A stretch of 41,065 nt of DNA from Erwinia endophytica (GTDB lineage Bacteria > Pseudomonadota > Gammaproteobacteria > Enterobacterales > Enterobacteriaceae). The stretch lies in NCBI RefSeq assembly GCF_009295515.1, contig NZ_RQVV01000038.1, positions 1 through 41,065 of the forward strand, in the 5' to 3' direction. This document shows, one piece after another, positions 8,869 to 18,015 of this stretch (positions are counted from its first letter, which is position 1; each line of letters starts with the position of its first letter). The position numbers and the translations under genes were made by a program. The notes under the pieces were generated by a model. The model searched no databases, was not told the origin of the DNA, and was given only the letters and a program-made list of their open reading frames with translations.

Positions 8869-10860
8869 TTATCCGCCCCGCCCCGGCGCAAAGCGCCGCT
8901 GCCACTGGCGGTCAAATACCGGCTGCTGATTTTCCCATGCTTCGTAGCGCGACGTTAGCTGCAATTCTCCTGCCACCCAGCACAGATGCATTTCTGAGCG
9001 CAATTCAATTTGCCAGCCTGGGCGATGATAACGCTGAATTCGCCGCGAGCTCATGCTGGCGCTGTCGCGCTGTTGCCCAATGTCATAAACATCATGGCTT
9101 TCGCCGTCGAATGTCAGGTCGCCAATACGGGTTTTTTGACGCTGGGCATCCATCATCAGTTGCCAGCGATCCTGCCCGGCATCCCAGTGAATTTGTCGGG
9201 TGCTGAGCTCTTCCGCCAGTACCTCATGCGCAATGGGCGGCGCGGCGCAGGCGGGAGGAAACGCGTCCGGCTTATCCGTCACCTCAGATGGGCGCAGCGG
9301 TACATGCAGGCAGGCGCTGGACGGGAAGATACGTACCGCCCCCTGTTCCGGTTCGGCCCAGACCATCGGCCAGTAGGTGGTGGATATCGCCAGCCGCAGA
9401 CGTTTACCCGGACTGAAACGATAACTGACGCCTTTTAACGCCAGTTCGACGCGGAAAGCGGCGCCAGGCGCCACCTCTTTTGGGCGTACCAGTCGGTGTA
9501 CGCCAAAAGTCACGCGTCCGGACAAACCATCGGCCGCCACCTCATTCAGGCGTAGCACCAACAATGCCGAAGGCGTCTCGAACGCCACCTCCAATGTCAG
9601 TATCACTTTACCCAGCACCAGCAGTTCCCCGGTCAGCGGCAGGGTATCAAAACAGCAAGAGAGCGCATCATCCAGACGTTGATCGTGCTGGAACTCCGGC
9701 GCGCTGCCTCCGCCATCGCGCGGACACCATTCCCCCGCCATCAGGCCACAATGCGTCGGACTATCAATAATCAACTCAGGTTGTGACGCGCAGGCTTGAT
9801 CGCGTAACTGTCCCGCGGCCAGCCAGAAGCACCGTTCCCGCGGTGTCGGCGGCCAGCCTGGCGCGCAAATCCAGTGCCCGCCAAGAGCGAAATGCGCCGC
9901 ATCTGGCCGCAATGCTTCGCCCTGCCAAAGATGCAACGCCGGTTCCACCATCACGCCGTTTTCCTCGTCCAGTAGCCAGCGCCGCCACCAGCGCACACAT
10001 TCCGCCAGGAAATCTATTGCCGGACCAGGCGTGCCCCAATGTGGATAGATATGCGTCCACGGACCGATCAGCGCCTTACGCGGCACCGATAAATGTTCCA
10101 TCATGCGCAGGATGGCATCCGGGTAACCATCAGTCCAGCCGCCCACCGCATAGACCGCGCACTGAATGGCGGCATAATCTTCACAGACCGAACCATGCCG
10201 CCAGTAATCATCGCGTTGAGGATGGGCCAGCCAGTGGTGTAATGGCGGTTCCATCCCTTCCAACCGTGACAGCCAGTGCTGCCGCCAGGCCTCTCCCAGA
10301 TAGTGCGGGTCCAGCGGCCGCCCCAGTTGGGTAAAAAGTCCACTGCCCCATTGCAGGCCATCTGTCAGTAATGCACCCCCCATATAATGCACATCATCAC
10401 GGTAACGATCATCGGTGGAACAGCAGGTGATAATCGCTTTCAGCGCCGGAGGACGTCGTGCCGCCACCTGTAAAGCGGCAAAACCGCCCCACGAAATACC
10501 GATGATCCCGACCCGGCCATTACTCCACGGCTGGCGGGTCACCCAGTCGATCACTTCCAGCGCATCATCCTGCTCCTGCGCCAGATATTCATCACGCAGT
10601 AATCCGGTTGAGTTACCGCTGCCACGCAGATCCACCCGCAACGCGGCAATACCCTGCGCCGCGAAATAACCATGCACCATTGAGTCGCCGACCGCGGTGT
10701 TATCCGACTGACGATACGGGATCCATTCCATCACCAGCGGCACACGCGGCGCTTCTGCGGGTAGCCACAAACGGGCGGCCAGCAAGGTACCGTCTTGCAA
10801 GGGAATGGTGACTTGCTGATAATCGGGAACCGTCAGTGTGGTGTCAAACGACTGAGGCAT
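8869..10860 (-). CDS. CocE/NonD (X-Pro dipeptidyl-peptidase S15) family hydrolase, copy 2
   Basis: A 663-residue paralogue of the + strand hydrolase, sharing long blocks (RPPALKAI, CSTDDR, HYMGGALL, GSVCEDY) throughout the catalytic domain. The likely triad is Ser123 (GISWGG), Asp244 (GGWTDGY) and His270 (GPWTH). The C-terminal half fits the same jelly-roll domain. No signal peptide is seen. The ATG at 10860 is preceded by a good AGGAGAG site. It follows the MFS gene by 27 nt, so it is probably the distal gene of the importer/exporter operon. Two such hydrolases in one locus suggest different specificities toward related substrates or successive bonds of one molecule. Confidence 0.85.
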   Translation of the reverse strand: MPQSFDTTLTVPDYQQVTIPLQDGTLLAARLWLPAEAPRVPLVMEWIPYRQSDNTAVGDSMVHGYFAAQGIAALRVDLRGSGNSTGLLRDEYLAQEQDDALEVIDWVTRQPWSNGRVGIIGISWGGFAALQVAARRPPALKAIITCCSTDDRYRDDVHYMGGALLTDGLQWGSGLFTQLGRPLDPHYLGEAWRQHWLSRLEGMEPPLHHWLAHPQRDDYWRHGSVCEDYAAIQCAVYAVGGWTDGYPDAILRMMEHLSVPRKALIGPWTHIYPHWGTPGPAIDFLAECVRWWRRWLLDEENGVMVEPALHLWQGEALRPDAAHFALGGHWICAPGWPPTPRERCFWLAAGQLRDQACASQPELIIDSPTHCGLMAGEWCPRDGGGSAPEFQHDQRLDDALSCCFDTLPLTGELLVLGKVILTLEVAFETPSALLVLRLNEVAADGLSGRVTFGVHRLVRPKEVAPGAAFRVELALKGVSYRFSPGKRLRLAISTTYWPMVWAEPEQGAVRIFPSSACLHVPLRPSEVTDKPDAFPPACAAPPIAHEVLAEELSTRQIHWDAGQDRWQLMMDAQRQKTRIGDLTFDGESHDVYDIGQQRDSASMSSRRIQRYHRPGWQIELRSEMHLCWVAGELQLTSRYEAWENQQPVFDRQWQRRFAPGRGG

Positions 10861-10887
10861 ATCACTCTCCTGGATAAAAAGGTTAAC

Positions 10888-12141
10888 TTATCTTTGATTG
10901 CGTTGACTCAACGCCGACCAACAGGCAATCGCCGCGCTACCAGACAGGCTCAGCAGACCGCCAATAATCAGCGTCAGCGGCAGACCCATCGCATTGGCAA
11001 CCACACCGCACACGATGGCGCCCACGGGCACCGTGCCGATCAGCATCATGGAATAAAACGACATCAGCCGCCCACGCAGGGCATCCGGAACCCGGTGCTG
11101 CAACAAGGAGTTAGAAGACAGGTTTTGCGTCAGGATGGCATAGCCAATCAGCGCGGCGATAATGCCGCTCAGCCAAAAATGGTGCGACAAGCCGATAGCG
11201 ATTTGCGCCAGCGCCAGCATCAGCGACGCCCACAGCGGCCAGGGCTGCATTGCCGCGACATGGCTTTTCCACGCCAGCCGCAGAGCAGCAATCAGCGCGC
11301 CAACGCCAGTGCTACTCATCAGCATACCCGCACCAGCCGCACCGTGACGCAATACCTTGTCCGCCAGCATCGGCAAAAATGAGAAGTACGGTACGCTGGT
11401 CAGGCTGCACAGCCCCACCAGGAGCAGAATGCGTAATGCTTCACGATCCTGACGCAAGAAACGTAATCCTTCGCGCATTTCCTGCCAAATGCTCCCCTCT
11501 CGTGGCGGCAGTGGACGCGGCGGCACGCGCAGGGTCAGTAAAAACATAATCAGCGGAATATAAGAGAGCGCGATCAGGGCGAAACACCACCCTTCCCCCA
11601 GTTGATCCACCAGAAAGCCACCCAGTGCAGGGCCAATCAGCCGCGCACCATTAAAGATCACGGAGTTGAGCGCCAGCGCATTACCCAAATCCTCATACAC
11701 CACCAGATCAACCACCAACGACTGCCGACCAGGCAGATCGAAAGCGTTGATCAGACCCAGGCCCAGCGCCACCACAATCGCCATATTGCCAGTAATGCTG
11801 TGAGTAAAGGTCAGTAGCGCCAGCAACGCCATTAATAACGTCAGACCGCACTGGGTGGCGATCAGCAGACGTCGCCGATCACAGCGATCGACAATCACCC
11901 CGGTAAATAACCCAAAGAACAGAATCGGCCCCTGGCTACAAAATGCCAGCAGCCCCAGTAAAAAGGGCGAGGACAAACCCAGTCGCCAAACCAGCCAGCC
12001 CAGGGCAATGGTCTGCACCCAGTTACCAATTACCGCTAAAAACTGACCGCTAAAAAAGCGCCGGTAATTAGCGTGCTGTAATGCCCTGCCCAGGTTACGA
12101 AATCCCTTTTTAGGCGTAAGGGGAATACGTGCAGTCGTCAA
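10888..12141 (-). CDS. MFS transporter, DHA3/EntS-like family
   Basis: A 417-residue, 12-helix inner-membrane transporter of the drug:H+ antiporter-3/EntS-like type (YRRFFSGQFLAVIGNWVQTI; VDRCDRRRLLIATQ between helices 2 and 3). I chose the TTG at 12141, which follows GGGAG by about 6 nt and gives the usual N-terminus just before helix 1. A longer frame reaches 12261 inside the preceding gene but adds a region unlike any membrane protein. It sits between the peptide-type binding-protein gene and the hydrolase gene. Exporting a toxic hydrolysis product is a reasonable inference; importing the substrate is possible too. Confidence 0.8.
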   Translation of the reverse strand: MTTARIPLTPKKGFRNLGRALQHANYRRFFSGQFLAVIGNWVQTIALGWLVWRLGLSSPFLLGLLAFCSQGPILFFGLFTGVIVDRCDRRRLLIATQCGLTLLMALLALLTFTHSITGNMAIVVALGLGLINAFDLPGRQSLVVDLVVYEDLGNALALNSVIFNGARLIGPALGGFLVDQLGEGWCFALIALSYIPLIMFLLTLRVPPRPLPPREGSIWQEMREGLRFLRQDREALRILLLVGLCSLTSVPYFSFLPMLADKVLRHGAAGAGMLMSSTGVGALIAALRLAWKSHVAAMQPWPLWASLMLALAQIAIGLSHHFWLSGIIAALIGYAILTQNLSSNSLLQHRVPDALRGRLMSFYSMMLIGTVPVGAIVCGVVANAMGLPLTLIIGGLLSLSGSAAIACWSALSQRNQR

Positions 12142-12227
12142 AATAGCTCCCGCATCAAGTCCAGTTAAAGAAGATAAAACGCCAGATTGCCCCCTGGCGA
12201 GGGTTAACGACGCCCTGGCCGCCCCGG

Positions 12228-13811
12228 TCAGGCGGGTTTGACTTCGCGGAACAACGCCCACTGCCCGTCCGGCGTCCAGGCTCCCTTAATTGATGTCGGC
12301 GTCACCCAGGCATTGCTGCCGTGATAAAGAAAGACATACGCCCCTGTCTCTTCCAGCTTGTCCTGTAACTGTACATACATCGCCGCGCGTTTCGCCGCGT
12401 CCTCCTCAACGGCCGCTGCGCTGTTCAGTTGATCCCAGCTTTTGTCACAGGTACGTTGCGTGTTCCAGATCCCTACCTGTGAGCAGGTGAACCAGGCAGT
12501 TACCCAGCTCGGATCAGGTGCGGTAGTGAAGGTGGTGATACGCAGTTGAGAGTCTTTCCAGGCATCGCCTGCCGCCTGTTGCCCGGCGGCGACAAACGCC
12601 GCGCCGTCCATTTGATTGATGTGCAAGGTGATGCCAATTTCCGCCAGTTGCGCCTGTATCACCTGGGCAATCGTGTTGATATCGCTGGAAGTACTGAAGT
12701 CCAGACGCAGTTGTAACCCGGTGACGCCCGCTTGTTTAAGCAGATCTTTGGCGGTATCGACTGCGTAGGGATAAATATTTTTACTGCGTGCGCCCGCCAG
12801 CGGCGGCGGCACCAGGCCGTAAGCGGGCTTCACCGTGCCGCCGAAAGCAGCGTCGAGCACCTCTGGCACATTAATCGCTTGCTGAATAGCCCGGCGCACG
12901 CGGATATCTTTCAGTTTGGGATGATCAACATTCATCCCCAACCAGGTGTAGGCCAGCGCCGGACGCAGGGTCAGTGTCGCATTGCCGCCACCCTGGTATT
13001 TAGCAACCGCGCTGAGGTTTATTTTGGTCATGTCCAGATCCCCAGCCTCGAACGCTATTTCCGCGGTATTTAAATCACCGATAGGCAGCAACTGAATCTG
13101 GTCATAATATGTCGCCGGACCATGCCACTTATCATTACGTACCAGGGTCAGTTTTTCCCGTGGCGCCCAGTTACCAATCCGGTACGGACCAGAACAGGCC
13201 AGCGGATCGGTGCCGATTTTTTTGTCCTTCGCGGCTTCCACTGCCTTTTTACAGATGATCAGCCCGGATGCATGCGGCAGGGTACTGGTGAACAGCGGCG
13301 AGAACGGGTGTTTCAGGTGGATTATCCCCTCGTAGGTCCCGGTGACCTCCACATGGTCGAGCGCCTCCCAGTCGCTGGCGTAAATCGCTGACAGTTTCGG
13401 ATCGAGGAAACGTTCGTAAGAGTATTTGACATCTTCTGCGGTCATCTCACCGAAATTCCCGCTCCATAAGATCCCCGGCTTTAATTTAAAATGGATAGTC
13501 AGGGGACTAACCTGCTCCAGCGTTTCTGCGGCGTCCAACTGCCAACCCCACTGGGTGCCTGATTTGTACTGGCATAACCCAGAGTAGACAGCAAACATCA
13601 CCATCTCGTCATACCAGCCACTGCGGTTGGCCGGGTCGAGATTAGTAATATCTTCATCGTTTTGCACCCGCAGGATTTTTGCATCGCCCTCATCACCGGC
13701 GGCATACGCCATACGCCACCCGCCTGGCAGCAGCACGGATCCAGACGCGCCCGCCGCCAGAATTGCTATCGTTTTCAATGCATCACGTCTGTTCATTACA
13801 GGGCCCTTCAT
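12228..13811 (-). CDS. peptide/nickel-type ABC transporter substrate-binding protein (SBP family 5)
   Basis: The periplasmic receptor of the importer, 527 residues, typical for the DppA/OppA family. The N-terminus (MKGPVMNRRDALKTIAIL) carries a twin-arginine motif, then a hydrophobic stretch and a probable cleavage site after AYA (about residue 36). This suggests Tat export of a folded protein, whereas classic DppA/OppA use Sec. Family segments include LDPANRSGWYDEMV, TAEDVKYSYERFL and RRAIQQAIN. The start at 13811 follows AGGAGA; 13796 (MNRRD) is the alternative. It is encoded after its ATPases. The ligand cannot be read from sequence; peptides or N-substituted small molecules are likely. 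Confidence 0.87.
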   Translation of the reverse strand: MKGPVMNRRDALKTIAILAAGASGSVLLPGGWRMAYAAGDEGDAKILRVQNDEDITNLDPANRSGWYDEMVMFAVYSGLCQYKSGTQWGWQLDAAETLEQVSPLTIHFKLKPGILWSGNFGEMTAEDVKYSYERFLDPKLSAIYASDWEALDHVEVTGTYEGIIHLKHPFSPLFTSTLPHASGLIICKKAVEAAKDKKIGTDPLACSGPYRIGNWAPREKLTLVRNDKWHGPATYYDQIQLLPIGDLNTAEIAFEAGDLDMTKINLSAVAKYQGGGNATLTLRPALAYTWLGMNVDHPKLKDIRVRRAIQQAINVPEVLDAAFGGTVKPAYGLVPPPLAGARSKNIYPYAVDTAKDLLKQAGVTGLQLRLDFSTSSDINTIAQVIQAQLAEIGITLHINQMDGAAFVAAGQQAAGDAWKDSQLRITTFTTAPDPSWVTAWFTCSQVGIWNTQRTCDKSWDQLNSAAAVEEDAAKRAAMYVQLQDKLEETGAYVFLYHGSNAWVTPTSIKGAWTPDGQWALFREVKPA

Positions 13812-13838
13812 CGATCTCTCCTGCACCGCCTACGGCGC

Positions 13839-14789
13839 TTAACCATTAATTAGAGGGGTGTGACAAGAAACCACGTGTTCATCGTGCAAAACACGCAATT
13901 GCGGCGCCTGTCGGCGACACTGCTCTGTCGCCAACGGGCAGCGGGTATGGAACTCGCAACCCGGTGGTCGTTGGGTCAAGGTGGGGACATCACCTTGCAG
14001 GATACCGCTGGCGGATTTCGCTTTCGCACTGAGCAACGCCCGGGTATAGGGATGGGCTGGCGCCCGAAACAGCCTCTCCGTCGGGCCGCTTTCGACAATA
14101 CGCCCAAGGTACATAATCGCGATGCTGTCAGTGACATGCCGGGCGATCGGCAAATTGTGAGTAATCATCAGATAGCTCATCCCCAGTTGCCGTTGCAGCG
14201 CAGTCAGCAAGTTCAACAATTCGCCCTGTACCGATAAATCCAGTCCGGCCGTCGGTTCATCGGCAATAATCAGTTTTGGCCGTAACGCCAGTGCGCGCGC
14301 GACCGCCACCCGGCGCGCCTGGCCACCGGATAGCTGATGGGGATAACGATCAAGAAACAGGGGTGGCAGCCCCACCTGCTCCAGCAGTCGGGCGGCGGTT
14401 TGGCGGCGATCGACCACCATACTGTTAACGACAAAGGGTTCCGTCACCAGGTGCGTCACCGTCATCCGTGGGTCAAGCGCCGCCATCGGGTCCTGAAAAA
14501 TCAAACCGATTTCACGCCGCAGCGGACGCCATGAAAAATCGCTCCCGTCACGCGGTTCCCAGCCATTCACCTGAATGGTGCCCCGGCTGATCGGCGCCAG
14601 ACCTGCCACCGCACGCCCCAGCGTCGTTTTACCGCTGCCGCTCTCGCCGATAAGCCCCACGGTTTTACCTGCGGGTACCCGCAAACTGACGCCTGCCAGC
14701 ACCTCGATATGACGCGACGCACCCGGTTTCAGACGGCTGAACAGGCTACCGGTCCGGTAACGCACCACCAAATCGTCGATCTCAAGCAT
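13839..14789 (-). CDS. peptide-type ABC transporter ATP-binding protein (DppF-like)
   Basis: One of the two cytoplasmic ATPases of the importer, 316 residues. Walker A is GESGSGKTTLG, the signature LSGGQARRVAVARAL, Walker B LIIADEPTAGLD, and the switch histidine lies in MITHNL. The C-terminal oligopeptide-transporter extension has the family's cysteine pattern (CEFHTRCPLATEQC). The start at 14789 overlaps the end of the DppD-like gene by 8 nt with AAGGTG upstream, implying coupled translation. The binding-protein gene follows. Confidence 0.9.
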   Translation of the reverse strand: MLEIDDLVVRYRTGSLFSRLKPGASRHIEVLAGVSLRVPAGKTVGLIGESGSGKTTLGRAVAGLAPISRGTIQVNGWEPRDGSDFSWRPLRREIGLIFQDPMAALDPRMTVTHLVTEPFVVNSMVVDRRQTAARLLEQVGLPPLFLDRYPHQLSGGQARRVAVARALALRPKLIIADEPTAGLDLSVQGELLNLLTALQRQLGMSYLMITHNLPIARHVTDSIAIMYLGRIVESGPTERLFRAPAHPYTRALLSAKAKSASGILQGDVPTLTQRPPGCEFHTRCPLATEQCRRQAPQLRVLHDEHVVSCHTPLING

Positions 14790-15750
14790 GTTGGGTCACC
14801 TTATGGCAGCACACCATCCGCGTCCCATCAGCAGACAAGACCGCGGATGGGGTCTCCTGCGCACAGGGGGCGAACGACTCAGCGCAACGCGGCTGGAAGG
14901 GACACCCCTGCCGCGCCATGCCCGGCACCGGCACCGAACCGGCAATAAACGGCAGTTGGCGCGTCGGTGTGGTGATCCGCGCCGGATCACAAGCCAACAA
15001 CGCGCGGGTATAAGGATGCGACGGCGTGGTAAATATCTCCGCACACGGGCCGGTTTCAATCAACTCACCGGCATACATCACCGCCACCCGGTCACATAAC
15101 GAGCTGACCAGATGCAGATCATGGGTGACGAAAATAATCGCCCCATCTACCAGACGTCGACTGGCATTAAGCAATTCCACCACCTGCATTTCAGTGGTGG
15201 CATCCAGCGCGGTGGTAGGTTCATCGGCAATCAGTAATTCTGGTTCGGTGAGCAACGCGGCGGCGATCGCGATACGCTGGCGTATCCCGCCGCTCAATTC
15301 GTGTGGATATTGCCGCATACGCCCCTGCGGGTCGGAAATACCAACGCGCTCCAGCATCGCAATAGCACGCGTCCGTTTCTCTCGTCGGGAGCCGGTTTTA
15401 TGGTGCTGGAATGCCACCAGTTGTTTGCCGATGGTCAGTACCGGATTCAGCGCGGTAAACGGATCTTGCGATACGGTGGCGATACCGTTACCCCGTAGCT
15501 GGCGTCGCGCCGTCGCCGACAGGGTCAGCAAATCCTCACCATGCCAGCACAACCGCCCACTGGCGTGTGCGTTGTCCGGCAACAACGTTAACAACGCGCT
15601 GACCAGCGTCGATTTTCCTGAGCCACTTTCTCCCACCAGCCCGAGCACTTCGCCTTTTTGCAGGTTGAGAGAGATGTTGCTCACTGCTTTCACCGGACCA
15701 TCGGGAGAGTTATATGTGACGGATAAATCATCAATTTCAAGCAAGTTCAT
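14782..15750 (-). CDS. peptide-type ABC transporter ATP-binding protein (DppD-like)
   Basis: The second ATPase of the importer, 322 residues from the start at 15750 (MNLLEIDDLSVTY), which begins at the usual place for the family. A longer in-frame extension runs into the permease gene and is rejected. Walker A GESGSGKSTLV, signature LSGGIRQRIAIAAAL and Walker B LLIADEPTTALD are intact. The C-terminal cysteine motif (CPFQPRCAESFAPC) matches DppD/OppD. It begins 1 nt after the stop of the DppC-like permease and forms a heterodimer with the DppF-like subunit by family precedent. Confidence 0.9.
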   Translation of the reverse strand: MNLLEIDDLSVTYNSPDGPVKAVSNISLNLQKGEVLGLVGESGSGKSTLVSALLTLLPDNAHASGRLCWHGEDLLTLSATARRQLRGNGIATVSQDPFTALNPVLTIGKQLVAFQHHKTGSRREKRTRAIAMLERVGISDPQGRMRQYPHELSGGIRQRIAIAAALLTEPELLIADEPTTALDATTEMQVVELLNASRRLVDGAIIFVTHDLHLVSSLCDRVAVMYAGELIETGPCAEIFTTPSHPYTRALLACDPARITTPTRQLPFIAGSVPVPGMARQGCPFQPRCAESFAPCAQETPSAVLSADGTRMVCCHKVTQHA

Positions 15751-15751
15751 C

Positions 15752-16669
15752 TTACTTATCCTTCCTTGTGGCAACGTGGGCGAAACGGGGATCCAGCGCA
15801 TCGCGCAATGCTTCACCAAGGAAGGTAAACCCCAGGGTGGAGAGAATAATTGGCGCACCGGCGGCAATCACGATGTGCGGAGCCTGCCGGATCCACACAT
15901 AACCATCATTCAGCACCGTTCCCCAACTGGCGTCAGGTGCCTGCACGCCCTGGCCCAGAAAGCTCAATCCGGACTCAATGGCGATCACGGCCGGAATATC
16001 CATCGCCACCAGTACCAGCAATGTACCTGTCATATTAGGCAGGAGATGACGGGCCACCACATTCAATGGCGAAGCCCCCATGGCCCGCGCGGCAATAACA
16101 TATTCCCGCTGGCGCAATACCCGCGTCTGACCACGAACCACCCGGAAATAGCCTGGCGTCATGAAGGTCATCACAATCACGATAATGGTAACAACGCTGG
16201 AACCCATCACCGTGACTGCCGCCAACGCAAACAGGATCATCGGAATCGACATGACCGAATCACATAGCAACATCAGCAAAGTGTCGAGCGTACGCGGACC
16301 ATATCCCGCCAGCAGACCGAGGACAGCCCCCATCGCCAGCGCACACCCCGCGCCAAGAAAAGCGACGGTCATCGCGATGCGGGTGCCATAAATCAGACGT
16401 GAAAGGACATCACGCCCCAGTTGATCATTGCCCAGCCAGTAGGTGATGCTGGGCCCTTTCAGACGTAGTGCGGCCTTAATGGCAAACGGGTCGTGTGGGG
16501 CCAGCCAGGGCGCGAAAATGGCGCAAAGGATCATGGCGCTGACGCAAATCAGGGCAAAACGCCCCATTCCCGTGGCCCAGACTCGCTGCGGTACACGCCA
16601 AAGAGAAGCCACGCTGCTCGCGGGCGCTACAGGTTCAGTTTGCGGTGTTAAGGTGGTGGTGACAGCCAT
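15752..16669 (-). CDS. peptide-type ABC transporter permease (DppC-like)
   Basis: A 305-residue inner-membrane subunit with about six helices and the DppC-type first helix followed by LAPHDPFAIKAALRLKGPS. The EAA-type loop that docks the ATPase is near RAMGASPLNVVARHLLPNM (about residues 191-209). WLGNDQLGRDVLSRLIYG is a hallmark of this permease family. It starts 2 nt after the DppB-like stop. Confidence 0.9.
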   Translation of the reverse strand: MAVTTTLTPQTEPVAPASSVASLWRVPQRVWATGMGRFALICVSAMILCAIFAPWLAPHDPFAIKAALRLKGPSITYWLGNDQLGRDVLSRLIYGTRIAMTVAFLGAGCALAMGAVLGLLAGYGPRTLDTLLMLLCDSVMSIPMILFALAAVTVMGSSVVTIIVIVMTFMTPGYFRVVRGQTRVLRQREYVIAARAMGASPLNVVARHLLPNMTGTLLVLVAMDIPAVIAIESGLSFLGQGVQAPDASWGTVLNDGYVWIRQAPHIVIAAGAPIILSTLGFTFLGEALRDALDPRFAHVATRKDK

Positions 16670-16671
16670 GA

Positions 16672-17616
16672 TTACAGCTCCTGACGCGTACGCGGGTCGA
16701 GCAGGGTATTCAGTAAATCAGCCACCAGGTTAGCCAGCACGTAAAGTGCCGAGGTGACCAGTACGGTCCCCATGACGACCGGAAAATTACGCGAAATCAC
16801 CGAATCATAGGCCAGTTTGCCCAGACCCGGCCGGGCAAAGACAATTTCCGTCAGCACTGCACCGGATAACAACGATCCCATCCCGACGCCCAGTACCGAT
16901 ACCACCGGCACCACCGCTATCGGTAGCGCGTAACGCAGTACAATCCAGCCGTCGCTAATGCCAAAGGCGCGACACGTCCTGATATGGTTCTCTTGCAATA
17001 CCTCCAGCATCGACGCGCGCACCAGACGCGCCAGATATCCTACCCAGCTCAGACTGACGGTCAGCGCGGGCAACACCAGCGCATGAAATTGTGAAGCAAT
17101 ATCGCCAGCGCGCCCGGCGCCAATAGCGGGGAACCAGCGCAAGGTGACGGAAAAAATCAGCATGGCGTAAATCGCCACCACGAAGGCGGGTAATGAGATA
17201 ACGCTAATCGAAAGGATCCCGATCAATCGATCCACCCAGCCGTTTTGCCGTAACGCGGCATAACATCCCAGCGGAATACCCAGCAACATTGCCCAGGCAA
17301 TCGCCGCCAGCGCCAGTAGCAAGGTATCAGGCAGCGCTCTGGCAATCAGTTGATTTACCGGACGATGGGTTAATACATCCTCACCCAGATCGCCGCTCGC
17401 CACATGGGCGATAAAACGCCCTATCTGTACCGGCACGGGCTTATCCAGCCCCATATGTTCACGCAATGCCTGTTTTTGCGCCTCCGTTGCCCGTGGCCCC
17501 AGCGCCACCGCGGCGGGATCGCCCGGCACCAGGAATACCAGACAAAACAGTACCGAAATGGCCAGCCACATCACCACTGCGGCCAACATCAACCGCCGAA
17601 AAAAATACAGCACCAT
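16672..17616 (-). CDS. peptide-type ABC transporter permease (DppB-like)
   Basis: The first gene of the minus-strand operon, a 314-residue inner-membrane subunit. The N-terminus YFFRRLMLAAVVMWLAISVL and the phrase VPGDPAAVALGPRAT are typical of DppB-type permeases. An EAA-like loop lies near RAFGISDGWIVLRYALPIA (about residues 213-231). Start 17616 has GGGG 5 nt upstream. The promoter should lie in the 400 bp upstream, which also contains the palindrome at 17899-17921. Confidence 0.9.
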   Translation of the reverse strand: MVLYFFRRLMLAAVVMWLAISVLFCLVFLVPGDPAAVALGPRATEAQKQALREHMGLDKPVPVQIGRFIAHVASGDLGEDVLTHRPVNQLIARALPDTLLLALAAIAWAMLLGIPLGCYAALRQNGWVDRLIGILSISVISLPAFVVAIYAMLIFSVTLRWFPAIGAGRAGDIASQFHALVLPALTVSLSWVGYLARLVRASMLEVLQENHIRTCRAFGISDGWIVLRYALPIAVVPVVSVLGVGMGSLLSGAVLTEIVFARPGLGKLAYDSVISRNFPVVMGTVLVTSALYVLANLVADLLNTLLDPRTRQEL

Positions 17617-18015
17617 AGACGCCCCGGTTAAGCATTACCGCGCCGCAAACATCTGCATAACACCGACCATCGCGGTACGAAGACGTCAACAGATGATTGG
17701 GCGCACAGTTGCACACCCCGGCGAAACATGCCGCCGACCAGAAACAGTAAGAGGTAGTACTAAAAATCTTGTCAGGCTTTAGCCGGGATAAAGGTCAGAT
17801 TTGCGACAGGCTTTATAACGAAAACGACATATAAGAAGACAGTATGTAAAGCGGAGGGAAAAGCGTACCGGGAAATGGCCGTGTCGATGCGGAGAACCGC
17901 AGCGGAGATTAATCCCGCTGCAGGCATAACGTTGCTGAACAGGCCGGCCCGACCCTCAGCAACTTCGCACGGTAAAGGCGCTGCGCATTGGCAGGCCTTT
18001 TCATGACGGTGGTGA
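17617..18015. promoter_or_regulatory. intergenic region upstream of the peptide-type ABC operon
   Basis: No gene is seen. It should hold the promoter of the minus-strand operon and the end of the sugar ABC operon. Visible elements are an imperfect 23-bp palindrome with ATTAAT at its centre (17899-17921), a hairpin with an 8-bp stem GTTGCTGA/TCAGCAAC (17931-17963) that may end the sugar operon though it lacks a T-run, and a direct repeat CAGGCTTTA (about 17773 and 17807). The palindrome is the best operator candidate. No clear -35/-10 pair was identified. Confidence 0.4.

Noticed and set aside
10861..12261. Longer start at 12261 for the MFS gene
   Set aside because: The added 40 residues overlap the preceding gene and resemble no transporter N-terminus; TTG at 12141 has a well-placed GGGAG.
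15026..16267. A 413-codon open frame on the + strand opposite the DppD/DppC-like genes
   Set aside because: Its translation is rich in Ser, Arg and Cys with no domain, while the opposite strand has intact Walker motifs and permease hallmarks. It is an antisense shadow of GC-rich coding DNA.
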